Assembly (NCBI RefSeq): GCF_024220515.1 | Contig: NZ_JAMXOT010000254.1 | Location: 1-38,866 of the forward strand | Source: Oscillatoria sp. HE19RPO | GTDB lineage: Bacteria; Cyanobacteriota; Cyanobacteriia; Cyanobacteriales; Laspinemataceae | Direction of reading: 5' to 3' | DNA: 38,866 bases | Shown here: piece by piece, positions 15,468 to 23,232 of the stretch | How positions within the stretch are numbered: position 1 is the stretch's first letter | Layout of the letters: each line of letters starts with the position of its first letter | Program-made: the position numbers and the translations under genes | The notes under the pieces: model-generated | Databases searched by the model: none | The model's input: the letters and a program-made list of their open reading frames with translations, nothing else | What the model was told of the DNA's origin: nothing

Positions 15468-17754
15468 TTTTCGATTCCCAGACACCGGAATCCCGTTTCA
15501 TCAACACCCGCAGTCCATCCACAAACAGGGTGACCCGTTCCCGAATTTCTACCCAGCGTTTTCGCACATCTTCCGGGGTGGTGATATTGCCATGTCGATA
15601 CATTTCAAACCGATAGATTTTCCCCCGTAAGCGTTGCCTCGTCTGGGTTTGTGCCTCTATTAGTTCCGTTTCCGTTGGAGTCACTTCCCGGAAAGAGAGA
15701 ACACCCCATTTGGATTTTTCATTGACGATTCGCCCAAATGCCTCAGCGTCTTGCCCTTCGGACTGTCCGGGAGGAAAGTATTTCTCCTCTTCGATGCCTA
15801 AAGCGTGATACACATAAGCGATTGTTAGCACTCTCGCCTCGTATTCTCGCACATCAACTTGTCCCGTGAGGGCTAAGGTGAATTTACCCTGTAAAGCATT
15901 GGTGACGTAATCCACATGATCGATCGCCTCATATTCCACCACCAGGCGATCGGGCAATTGCACCAGGCGCGGTCCCGGAACCCCATCCCAAGGCAATTCG
16001 CCAGTTTGCCCGATTTCCGCATCAGTCAGAGGGCTAACCGTGGGCCAATTTCGCATCGGTTCAAAGGTGCGGGCGGCATCAGGTGAGACCGCAGGCCAAA
16101 AAGCACTAAGTGCGGCACAAAGTTTAGAATCTTCTGGAAAGGGACTGCCGAGACCATAAGCAGCTAGGAAATCTAAGCCTTCGTCAGTGCGATCAAAGCT
16201 CACATCCCATCCTGGCGCATAGATTCCCGCAGCCGCATCTGGGAGGTAAGATTGGCGATTCAGGATGAAACGGTCTAGGGGACGCTGTTTGACAAAGGGT
16301 TCTCCGGGTAAGGAGACGATCGCCGTTACGGTGGCATCTTCCGGGCGAAATCCAGCCTCGGTTAACGCTAAATTTGGCGGCATTCGCTCATCGGACAAGG
16401 ATTCCGGGGGAATTCGCCAAATGCTATTTCTCACCGCTTCTGGCACCGATTGTTCCCACCAATCCATCAGTTGCCGTTGATCGCAGGTGGGGAAGTAATC
16501 CGGGGCGCTGACGAGGGAATAAGCAGGAACCCTTCGGGGGATTTGAATCGCTAATTCGGGACAGAGGGCATCGATCCAGCCATCTGCCGTAAAGTCGAGG
16601 TAATGTAAGGCATTGTATCCTCCTTCGGCAACGATCCGGGCAACATTGGGGCTTTCATTCAGGTCTGTGACTGTCCCATTCGGTAGCACTTGGTGACGGG
16701 CGTGGACATATTCCGGGGCGCGTCGGGCTTCGTTGTCGGAGGGAATCAGTAAGCTGGAGGAGAGGGTTAAGCCATAGTTTGGGGGAACTTGATAAGTGAG
16801 AGGTTTGCCTTGATATTCTGCCGCTTCAACGAGAAGGGGATGAACAATGGGGATAAGCGTTCCCATGCCATCATTGGGATTTTGTGAGAATTCAGCAATA
16901 CCTTCGGTAAAAATAAAGGGGGGATTGCTGAGATCCGGTTCACTCCAGCCGGTGTCATACCCTTGGCTTTGTAGTTGGAGATGGATGCGCCGGAGTTTTT
17001 CGTTGATATGATTAGCTTCTAGGTTGAGGGTTAAATTAAAATCACGGATACATTCATTGCCGGTAAACAGTTTGTGTAAGGGAAACCAGAACAACCTGCG
17101 ATCGTCTCCATCGCGCACCCGCATCGGCTTGTATCCCGGGCGATCGCCTCGACGGATGACGGCAATATAGGCACTATACCGGGCGGGAATCACCCGCATG
17201 GCTTGGGAGTCGCCTTCTACAAAGGGTAAAAAGCCGCGATTTTTGCTGTCATACAGGGGTTCTGCCGTTCCCACTCGGGCGACCCCAGTCCGGGAAAAGC
17301 ACAAATCCGCGTGTTTCTGGTGGGGAGTGTCCGAGGCGGGACGGTATTCGGAGGTAAAGACGGCGATCGCCAAGGGTGCATAATTTGCCTTAACCCGTAA
17401 TTCGGCCAACGAGGGGGGTTGGACGCCATAGACGTAGTTTTCCACTGCCTCAATCTCAGCCAGGGTGGGAAAGGCGGTTAATTCGCTGTCCTCAGCCCCG
17501 GTAACGACTGTCGCCGAAGCTAAGGCATGATAGAGTAAACTCCGGGCGGGATGACCCGGTGCGATCGCCCGATTTCCTTCATCGGCAAAATCCGTAAATC
17601 CTGGAATAGTGCGGTTGATGTTCGGGAGGATTTTCCCCAATTCCGCTGTTAAGTTGGCCGCTGTGATATCCAATCCATGCTGTAACAGTAATTCTCGCCA
17701 TCCGTGGTTCGCGAGGCGATCGCAGACTTGTTGAACCTGATCAATTAAGGCCAT
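15454..17754 (-). CDS. Large protein of unknown function, partner of the LodB-like flavoprotein
   Basis: I do not recognise this 766-residue protein with certainty. It starts MALIDQVQQVCDRLANHGWR, without signal peptide or transmembrane helices. A GVARVG segment near residue 157 resembles the IGIARVG motif of LodA/GoxA oxidases, which carry a cysteine-tryptophylquinone made by a LodB flavoprotein; the overlapping downstream gene is LodB-like. Near residue 540 is a distinctive block: LPDAAAGIYAPGWDVSFD, AAYGLGSPFPEDSKLCAAL, then SAFWPAVSPDAARTF. It contains closely spaced Trp and Cys residues that could be modification sites. Against a LodA assignment, I cannot identify the canonical Cys/Trp pair spaced as in Marinomonas LodA, and much of the N-terminus does not look like LodA. 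The gene is certain; the function is a hypothesis. Confidence 0.6.
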   Translation of the reverse strand: MALIDQVQQVCDRLANHGWRELLLQHGLDITAANLTAELGKILPNINRTIPGFTDFADEGNRAIAPGHPARSLLYHALASATVVTGAEDSELTAFPTLAEIEAVENYVYGVQPPSLAELRVKANYAPLAIAVFTSEYRPASDTPHQKHADLCFSRTGVARVGTAEPLYDSKNRGFLPFVEGDSQAMRVIPARYSAYIAVIRRGDRPGYKPMRVRDGDDRRLFWFPLHKLFTGNECIRDFNLTLNLEANHINEKLRRIHLQLQSQGYDTGWSEPDLSNPPFIFTEGIAEFSQNPNDGMGTLIPIVHPLLVEAAEYQGKPLTYQVPPNYGLTLSSSLLIPSDNEARRAPEYVHARHQVLPNGTVTDLNESPNVARIVAEGGYNALHYLDFTADGWIDALCPELAIQIPRRVPAYSLVSAPDYFPTCDQRQLMDWWEQSVPEAVRNSIWRIPPESLSDERMPPNLALTEAGFRPEDATVTAIVSLPGEPFVKQRPLDRFILNRQSYLPDAAAGIYAPGWDVSFDRTDEGLDFLAAYGLGSPFPEDSKLCAALSAFWPAVSPDAARTFEPMRNWPTVSPLTDAEIGQTGELPWDGVPGPRLVQLPDRLVVEYEAIDHVDYVTNALQGKFTLALTGQVDVREYEARVLTIAYVYHALGIEEEKYFPPGQSEGQDAEAFGRIVNEKSKWGVLSFREVTPTETELIEAQTQTRQRLRGKIYRFEMYRHGNITTPEDVRKRWVEIRERVTLFVDGLRVLMKRDSGVWESKNVRG

Positions 17755-17990
17755 AGGTGATTCCTGGTTTAATCCTCATGATTATAGAGCCTATCTAGTT
17801 GATTGGCGTCAAGATTTGTATCAAAAATTATTATAGGGTTGGCGGGAACCTAGGGGCCTTAAAAATTCTGTGTAAAAAGATAAATATTTGTTATTTAAAC
17901 TCGCGACAAAAAACAATATTCAAATGTTAACATATTAATGTTTCGACAAATTAGACTATAATTAGAGTTATAAATATCCGCCATAAAACA

Positions 17991-18848
17991 ATGGGAAAAG
18001 CAGATATTAGTGGCAAAAGATTAATCGGACTCTCCCCGGATGGATGGGTCAAATGGGTAACTCGATCATCCGGTACAGTTGCCCAAGTCATCCTCGATTC
18101 AGAATTTCAATGGCTGAGTCGAGATAGCGATATCCTCATCAAAGCCTATAGCGAGGAAGAAGGGGAATTTATTAGCCTAACCGAACTCCAATTTCGCCCG
18201 GATACAAGGATGCCGGTGCGGATTCGGGCTTATGCGGCACTGGCAGAAGAAAAATATAATGTACGAGTGTATCCGGTGGTGGTCAATATTTTTCCGCCAA
18301 CCGGGAACACCCCCATTCCCACTCGTTATGAATCGAGTATTATGGGACTAGAGGCAAGGCAAGACTATGAGGTGATCAACCTCTGGGAAATCGATGCCGA
18401 GGTCGCCTTTCAACCTGAACTAAAGGCCCTACTGCCCTTAGCAACGGTGATGAAAGGGGGTGCAAATGAAACCATCTTACGTCGCGCCGCTGTCCGAATA
18501 CAACAGGAAGAACGGTCGGAAGATTTACAACGATTGTTGGGAATTTTTTCTAGCTATGTATTAGGAGAAAATATCGTGGATAAAGTCTTGAATTTTGCAA
18601 CCCAGGCATTATTGGAATCCCCTTGGGGTCAAGACATTTTACAGCAAGGAGTGGAAGAAGGACGCCAAGAAACACGACAACTCATCCAACACCTAATCCG
18701 GTGTCGGTTTGGGGAAGTCCCGGAAGCGGTGGAAGCTAATTTGCAACGGTTGAACCGGGAGCAATTAGAACTGTTTGCCGAAAGGCTGATGAATGTAAAT
18801 TCTTTGGAAGAATTGATGGCGGCTTTTCCTACAGGGACTGACAACTAA
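17991..18848 (+). CDS. Rpn-like PD-(D/E)XK nuclease-family protein with DUF4351-type C-terminus
   Basis: The 285-residue protein has the Rpn/transposase-31-like nuclease core in residues about 15-110: DSDILIKAY provides the acidic residue and TELQF the E-x-Q motif, followed by MPVRIRAYAALAEEKYNV. Rpn proteins are DNA endonucleases linked to recombination and to phage defence. The C-terminal part (VPEAVEANLQRLNREQLELF and EELMAAFP) is the helical DUF4351-type region common in cyanobacterial members. Inside the gene, AGGAG at 18563-18567 stands 8 bases before an in-frame GTG at 18576, which could start a separate 90-residue C-terminal product. A diverged copy of exactly that part follows at 19026. 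The AT-rich 236 bases upstream (17755-17990) should hold the promoter. Confidence 0.85.
   Translation: MGKADISGKRLIGLSPDGWVKWVTRSSGTVAQVILDSEFQWLSRDSDILIKAYSEEEGEFISLTELQFRPDTRMPVRIRAYAALAEEKYNVRVYPVVVNIFPPTGNTPIPTRYESSIMGLEARQDYEVINLWEIDAEVAFQPELKALLPLATVMKGGANETILRRAAVRIQQEERSEDLQRLLGIFSSYVLGENIVDKVLNFATQALLESPWGQDILQQGVEEGRQETRQLIQHLIRCRFGEVPEAVEANLQRLNREQLELFAERLMNVNSLEELMAAFPTGTDN
18576..18848 (+). CDS. Putative internal-start C-terminal isoform of the Rpn-like gene
   Basis: An in-frame GTG at 18576 lies 8 bases after a good Shine-Dalgarno (AGGAG) and would give a 90-residue product beginning MDKVLNFATQALLESPWGQ. E. coli Rpn genes are reported to encode such an internal C-terminal protein that restrains the full-length toxin. 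The downstream gene at 19026 begins at the same codon position, which supports the site being used. This is an inference; it needs ribosome profiling or tagging to confirm. Confidence 0.45.
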   Translation: MDKVLNFATQALLESPWGQDILQQGVEEGRQETRQLIQHLIRCRFGEVPEAVEANLQRLNREQLELFAERLMNVNSLEELMAAFPTGTDN

Positions 18849-18899
18849 AGTCAAGTTCTGTAGAAAAGTCAGGACTTACACCCTCTTAAAAGTTAAACC

Positions 18900-18939
18900 C
18901 TAAATGTAGAGGCGATTCGCGAATCGCCTCTACATTTAG
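18900..18939. repeat. 40-base perfect palindrome (GGCGATTCG family)
   Basis: Every base pairs about the centre between 18919 and 18920; the left half is CTAAATGTAGAGGCGATTCG. It lies between the Rpn-like gene and its C-terminal copy. It belongs to the same family as the sequences at 19321, 22405, 29309 and in the LamG repeats. As RNA it would form a long hairpin and could end or protect the upstream transcript. Confidence 0.9.
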
Positions 18940-19025
18940 CCCAGGTTATCAAAATATGCTTAAGTCCTGATCCACCGGAACCAGCTACTTGGGGATTTTT
19001 TCTAGCTATGTATTAGGAGGAAAAT

Positions 19026-19304
19026 ATGATGGATAAAATCCTAAATCCTTTCACCCAGGCATTATTGGAATCCCCTTGGGGTCAGGAAATTTTCAAGCAA
19101 GGATTGGAACAAGGACGTCAAGAAGTAGTACGACGAATCATCCAACGCCAAATCCAACATCGGTTTGGGGAAGTACCGGAAGCGGTTGAAGCGAACTTGC
19201 AACGGTTGAACCGGGAGCAATTAGAAACGGTAGGGGAAATGCTGATAGATGGGGATTCTTTGGAAGAATTGATGGCGGCTTTTCCTCCTGTCACTGACAA
19301 TTAG
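19026..19304 (+). CDS. Stand-alone copy of the Rpn-like C-terminal region
   Basis: The 92-residue product matches the last 90 residues of the preceding Rpn-like protein nearly throughout (for example TQALLESPWGQ, GEVPEAVEANLQRLNREQLE, SLEELMAAFP). The similarity extends upstream at DNA level into what is coding sequence in the parent (TTTTTTCTAGCTATGTATTA). Here, however, that stretch has become an untranslated leader with AGGAGG five bases before ATG. The nuclease half is absent. It may be a free antitoxin-like regulator, a competitor for oligomerisation, or a decaying duplicate; the good Shine-Dalgarno and intact frame argue against simple decay. Confidence 0.7.
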   Translation: MMDKILNPFTQALLESPWGQEIFKQGLEQGRQEVVRRIIQRQIQHRFGEVPEAVEANLQRLNREQLETVGEMLIDGDSLEELMAAFPPVTDN

Positions 19305-19320
19305 AATCGGGTTTTGTAGA

Positions 19321-19358
19321 GAAATGTAGAGGCGATTCGCGAATCGCCTCTACATTTC
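19321..19358. repeat. 38-base perfect palindrome (GGCGATTCG family)
   Basis: The left half is GAAATGTAGAGGCGATTCG and the right half its exact complement. It follows the stop of the stand-alone C-terminal copy by 16 bases, just as the palindrome at 18900 follows the parent gene, so the duplicated unit ends in the same element both times. The rest of the 331-base gap before valS (19359-19635) shows no other feature I can support. Confidence 0.9.
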
Positions 19359-19635
19359 GGGTAATTTCTCAAAATATGCGTAACTCCTGACCCACCCAAA
19401 CCAGCTTGATGCCAATTTTCCGGTCCCTTTGCCCATATTAAGGGCCCTCAGAAATGGCATAAACTCCTCCCCTAGCGCCCTCTCTCCCCAGCTTTTGGGG
19501 TCAGGGTCCCTCTGGAACTGCCGCAATTGCCATCGATTTTGGAGGGGTCCTGATGATTTTCCGTTCGTTTCCGTCAAAGGCTTGTGGCAAAATCGTAAGA
19601 TAGATCAGTTGTAATCCGTTCACCTTATATTCCCG

Positions 19636-22377
19636 ATGACTTCCACCATTCCTAACTTACCGAGTCAATATGAACCCAAGACGACAGAAGCCAAGTGGCA
19701 GGCGTTTTGGGAAGAAAATCAGGTTTTTAAAGCGGACCCGAATCACCCGGGAGAGCCTTACTGTATCATGATTCCCCCGCCCAATGTTACGGGTAGCTTA
19801 CACATGGGGCACGCCTTTGAAAGCGCCCTGATTGACGTGCTGGTGCGCTATCATCGCATGAAAGGGCGCAATACCCTGTGGTTGCCGGGGACGGATCATG
19901 CCAGTATTGCGGTTCAGACGATTTTGGAACGGCAACTGCGCGAAGATGGCAAAACGCGGGATCAAGTGGGACGGGAGAAGTTCCTGGAACGCGCTTGGCA
20001 GTGGAAAGAAGAGTCGGGTAATACGATTACGAATCAGTTGCGCCGGTTGGGTGTTTCTGTGGATTGGACTCGCGAACGGTTTACGATGGATGAAGGACTC
20101 TCGAAAGCGGTTCTGGAAGCGTTTATCGCCTTGCATGACGAGGGACTGATTTATCGCGGTAAATATATGGTGAACTGGTGTCCCGCGAGTCAGTCTGCGG
20201 TGTCGGATTTGGAGGTGGAACAGCGGGAAGTGAATGGTCATTTATGGCACTTTCGCTATCCGCTTAGTGATGGTTCGGGATTTGTGGAGGTGGCGACGAC
20301 TCGACCCGAAACAATGTTAGGCGATACGGCAGTTGCTGTTAATCCCAATGACGATCGCTACAAAGGGTTAATTGGGAAAATGTTGACCCTGCCGATTATG
20401 AATCGGGAAATTCCGATTGTGGGAGATGAGTTTGTTGACCCGAGTTTTGGGACGGGTTGTGTTAAAGTAACTCCGGCTCATGATCCGAATGATTTTGAAA
20501 TGGGAATGCGGCACAATTTGCCGTTTATTACCATTATGAATAAAGATGGGTCATTAAATGAGAATGCTGGACCTTTTGCCGGACGCGATCGCCAGGATGC
20601 CAGGAAGGCGGTGGTGCAGCAGTTGGAGGCAGAAGGACGGCTGGTGAAGGTGGAGGAGTATAAGCATACGGTTCCTTATAGCGATCGCGGTAAAGTGCCG
20701 GTAGAACCCCTGATTTCAACGCAGTGGTTTGTGAAAATTGACTCCCTTTCCAGTCGCGCCTTGACGTTCCTGGATGAGCAAAATTCCCCTCGGTTTGTCC
20801 CCGATCGCTGGACGAAAGTCTATCGCGATTGGTTGGAAAAACTCAAAGATTGGTGTATTTCTCGCCAACTTTGGTGGGGACATCAAATTCCTGCTTGGTA
20901 TGCGATTAGTGAAACTGGGGGCATGATTGCCGATGATACGCCGTTTGTTGTTGCGAAATCTGCTGAGGAAGCCACAGCTAAACTGAAAGCTCAATTTGGA
21001 GAAACCGTCCAAATTCAACAAGACCCGGATGTTTTGGATACTTGGTTTTCCTCTGGATTATGGCCGTTTTCTACTTTAGGATGGCCTGACAAAACTGAGG
21101 ATTTTAACCGCTATTATCCCACCACGACCCTGGTTACAGGCTTTGATATCATCTTCTTCTGGGTGGCGCGGATGACGATGATGGCGGGACATTTTACAGG
21201 AAAAATGCCTTTTAAAGATGTGTACATTCATGGATTAGTCCGGGATGAAAACAATAAGAAAATGTCCAAGTCTGCGGGGAATGGGATTGACCCATTGCTG
21301 TTGATTGAAAAATATGGGACCGATTCCCTGCGTTATACCTTAATTCGGGAAGTGGTTGGCGCGGGTCAAGATATTCGCTTGGAATATAATCGGGCAACGG
21401 ATGAGTCTGCCTCCGTGGAAGCTTCGCGAAATTTCACGAATAAACTGTGGAATGCGGCGCGGTTTGTGATGATGAATTTGGAGGGACAGACGCCGCAACA
21501 GTTGGGGAATCCTGGAGAAAATGCTGCGGGGTTGGAACTGTGCGATCGCTGGATTTTGTCGCGCTATTATCACACGGTGCAACAAACCTGTGAGGCAGTC
21601 GATACCTACGGATTAGGAGATGCTGCCAAAACCTTGTATGAGTTTATTTGGGGTGATTTCTGCGATTGGTATATTGAATTAGTCAAGTCGCGGTTACAGG
21701 GAGAAAATGCAGCTTCCCGACGAGTGGCGCAACAAACCCTTGCCTTCGTTTTAGAGGGAATTCTCAAATTACTCCATCCGTTTGTTCCTCATATCACCGA
21801 GGAAATTTGGCATACTTTAACCCAAGCAGAATCAACGGCATCTTTAGCTTTGCAATCCTATCCGGACACTGATGCTAATTTGATAAATGGTGAATTAGAA
21901 TCCGACTTTCAATTAATCATCGGTGCGATTCGGACCATTCGGAATTTACGCGCTGAGGTGGAGATTAAACCCGGGGCAAAAATCAAGGCAATTTTGCAAA
22001 GTGACAGCGCCAAAGAACGGGAGATTCTCCAGGCAGGGGAATCCTATATCCAAAATTTAGCCAAAGTTGCAGACTTGACAATTACCCCTGCTTTAGCCGA
22101 AGAACCGGAACAAACCATCGCCGGAGTGGTAGGAACTGTGCAAGTTTTAGTGCCTCTGGCGGGAGTGGTGGATATCGAACAACTCTGTGCCAAACTGGAG
22201 AAAAGTTTGGGTAAAATTGAGGGAGAAGTCAAATCGATTTCTGGACGATTATCTAACTCTAAATTCGTGGATAAAGCCCCACCGGAAGTGGTTCAAGGGG
22301 CGCGAGATAGCCTCGCGGAAGCGGAAAAACAAGCGGAAATTTTACGCGATCGCCTGCGTCAATTAAGAGGTGAATAA
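19636..22377 (+). CDS. valS: Valyl-tRNA synthetase
   Basis: ValS charges tRNA-Val with valine and edits misactivated threonine. The 913-residue length is normal. The class I HIGH signature appears as [15 protein letters not shown] (residues 47-61) and the KMSKS loop as [15 protein letters not shown] near residue 542. The CP1 editing domain is present ([18 protein letters not shown], with HDPNDFEMG further on). The C-terminal anticodon-binding domain is followed by the coiled-coil arm typical of ValS ([20 protein letters not shown] through DRLRQLRGE). The gene stands alone on the plus strand with a hairpin just downstream. Housekeeping gene with nothing unusual. Confidence 0.98.
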   Translation: MTSTIPNLPSQYEPKTTEAKWQAFWEENQVFKADPNHPGEPYCIMIPPPNVTGSLHMGHAFESALIDVLVRYHRMKGRNTLWLPGTDHASIAVQTILERQLREDGKTRDQVGREKFLERAWQWKEESGNTITNQLRRLGVSVDWTRERFTMDEGLSKAVLEAFIALHDEGLIYRGKYMVNWCPASQSAVSDLEVEQREVNGHLWHFRYPLSDGSGFVEVATTRPETMLGDTAVAVNPNDDRYKGLIGKMLTLPIMNREIPIVGDEFVDPSFGTGCVKVTPAHDPNDFEMGMRHNLPFITIMNKDGSLNENAGPFAGRDRQDARKAVVQQLEAEGRLVKVEEYKHTVPYSDRGKVPVEPLISTQWFVKIDSLSSRALTFLDEQNSPRFVPDRWTKVYRDWLEKLKDWCISRQLWWGHQIPAWYAISETGGMIADDTPFVVAKSAEEATAKLKAQFGETVQIQQDPDVLDTWFSSGLWPFSTLGWPDKTEDFNRYYPTTTLVTGFDIIFFWVARMTMMAGHFTGKMPFKDVYIHGLVRDENNKKMSKSAGNGIDPLLLIEKYGTDSLRYTLIREVVGAGQDIRLEYNRATDESASVEASRNFTNKLWNAARFVMMNLEGQTPQQLGNPGENAAGLELCDRWILSRYYHTVQQTCEAVDTYGLGDAAKTLYEFIWGDFCDWYIELVKSRLQGENAASRRVAQQTLAFVLEGILKLLHPFVPHITEEIWHTLTQAESTASLALQSYPDTDANLINGELESDFQLIIGAIRTIRNLRAEVEIKPGAKIKAILQSDSAKEREILQAGESYIQNLAKVADLTITPALAEEPEQTIAGVVGTVQVLVPLAGVVDIEQLCAKLEKSLGKIEGEVKSISGRLSNSKFVDKAPPEVVQGARDSLAEAEKQAEILRDRLRQLRGE

Positions 22378-22380
22378 TCG

Positions 22381-22434
22381 ACAACCACCCTAGGTGGTTG
22401 TGAATGTAGGGGCGATTCGCGAATCGCCTCTACA
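22381..22434. terminator. Hairpin plus GGCGATTCG-family palindrome after valS
   Basis: ACAACCACC / GGTGGTTGT at 22381-22401 forms a 9-base stem with a CTA loop four bases after the valS stop. It is followed at 22405-22434 by a one-mismatch copy of the 30-base palindrome (TGTAGGGGCGATTCG in the left half). There is no T-run, so intrinsic termination is unproven, but two strong stems in tandem probably define the end of the valS message. Confidence 0.65.
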
Positions 22435-22497
22435 GAGATAGATCTCCTGCGTAAGTCGTCGCCCATTCCCATCCATCACCCATTCAAGCAGACTTTG

Positions 22498-22989
22498 ATG
22501 ATATACTTAGCTCAGGTGCAAAAAAAAGGATTCTTAGGCAAAACCGGGTTGCGATTATTAGCCTGTCAGAAATCAGGAGATATCTGGGCTTTGGTGTCGG
22601 AAACTGAGCCAATTGTCACCACGGAAGCGAATGCGTTTGGTGAGGGAATCCTCGTGTTGGCGGATATTGCCAATACGGGACAAATTCGCAGTATCAATGA
22701 AGCGACGGAATGGGCGATTAATCTCATTCAACAATATTTGACCAAAGGATTAACCCCAGCTTTTTTACAGGATCAGGCGGATGAAATTGAACAATGGCGA
22801 CAATCTTTGACCTTACAAAGCCAGGAATTGTCCCGGCGTGCCCTAGAATTAGAAGCCCGGAGAGACCAACTGCAAACGTTAGAAGAAAAGCTCAAAAAAG
22901 AAGAACGCCGCTTGGAAATTTTAGCTCAAAAGTTGGAAGTATCTGCGGAGGATAGTAGGGATGAGAAGGGGGAAGATGAAGCAAAATAA
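22498..22989 (+). CDS. Short HmpF-like protein (N-terminal domain plus start of coiled coil)
   Basis: HmpF is a filamentous-cyanobacterial coiled-coil protein that controls type IV pilus-based gliding motility and taxis. Residues 1-90 here (MIYLAQVQKKGFLGKTGLRL, LLACQKSGDIWALV, then ILVLADI) follow the HmpF N-terminal domain. IEQWRQSLTLQSQELSRRAL is the characteristic start of its coiled coil. Known HmpF proteins run to several hundred residues; this one ends after 163, with about 60 residues of coiled coil and an acidic tail. It could be a truncated paralogue or a small regulator competing with full-length HmpF. I choose ATG 22498 over the TTG directly before it. No motility genes lie alongside. 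Confidence 0.65.
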   Translation: MIYLAQVQKKGFLGKTGLRLLACQKSGDIWALVSETEPIVTTEANAFGEGILVLADIANTGQIRSINEATEWAINLIQQYLTKGLTPAFLQDQADEIEQWRQSLTLQSQELSRRALELEARRDQLQTLEEKLKKEERRLEILAQKLEVSAEDSRDEKGEDEAK

Positions 22990-23154
22990 CAGGAAAAAAT
23001 CAGGCTTGACAGGGTTTGTGATTTGTGTTATTAATCCAGGAAAAACCTGGGGATGAGTGCTGAATATGGGATGTTGTAAGGAGAGACAATTTTAGGTAAA
23101 ATGAAACCACAGTTTCAGATAAAATCCAGATATGAAAAGTTGTTTTTATCCAGT

Positions 23155-23207
23155 AGCCTGCGGAGGCAGGCTTTGTCCGTATAGCCCCAGGCTTCAGCCT
23201 GCGGGTT
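23155..23207. repeat. 53-base palindromic repeat next to the helicase start
   Basis: This is a reverse-complement copy, differing at one or two bases, of the core found four times at 34513-34981. Motifs are GCCTGCGGAGGCAGGC (hairpin), TCCGTATAGCCCCAGG and AGCCTGCGGG. It ends about 15 bases before the Shine-Dalgarno of the helicase gene, so it probably lies in that gene's leader. The rest of the 243-base gap (22990-23232) shows no gene. Confidence 0.8.
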
Positions 23208-23232
23208 CTTGCACTATGAATCAGGAGTGATT

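Noticed and set aside
14442-15485. Tryptophan halogenase
   Set aside because: The FAD motifs fit the superfamily, but I cannot see the WxWxIP motif required for halogenation, and the overlap with a large partner fits a LodB-like role better.
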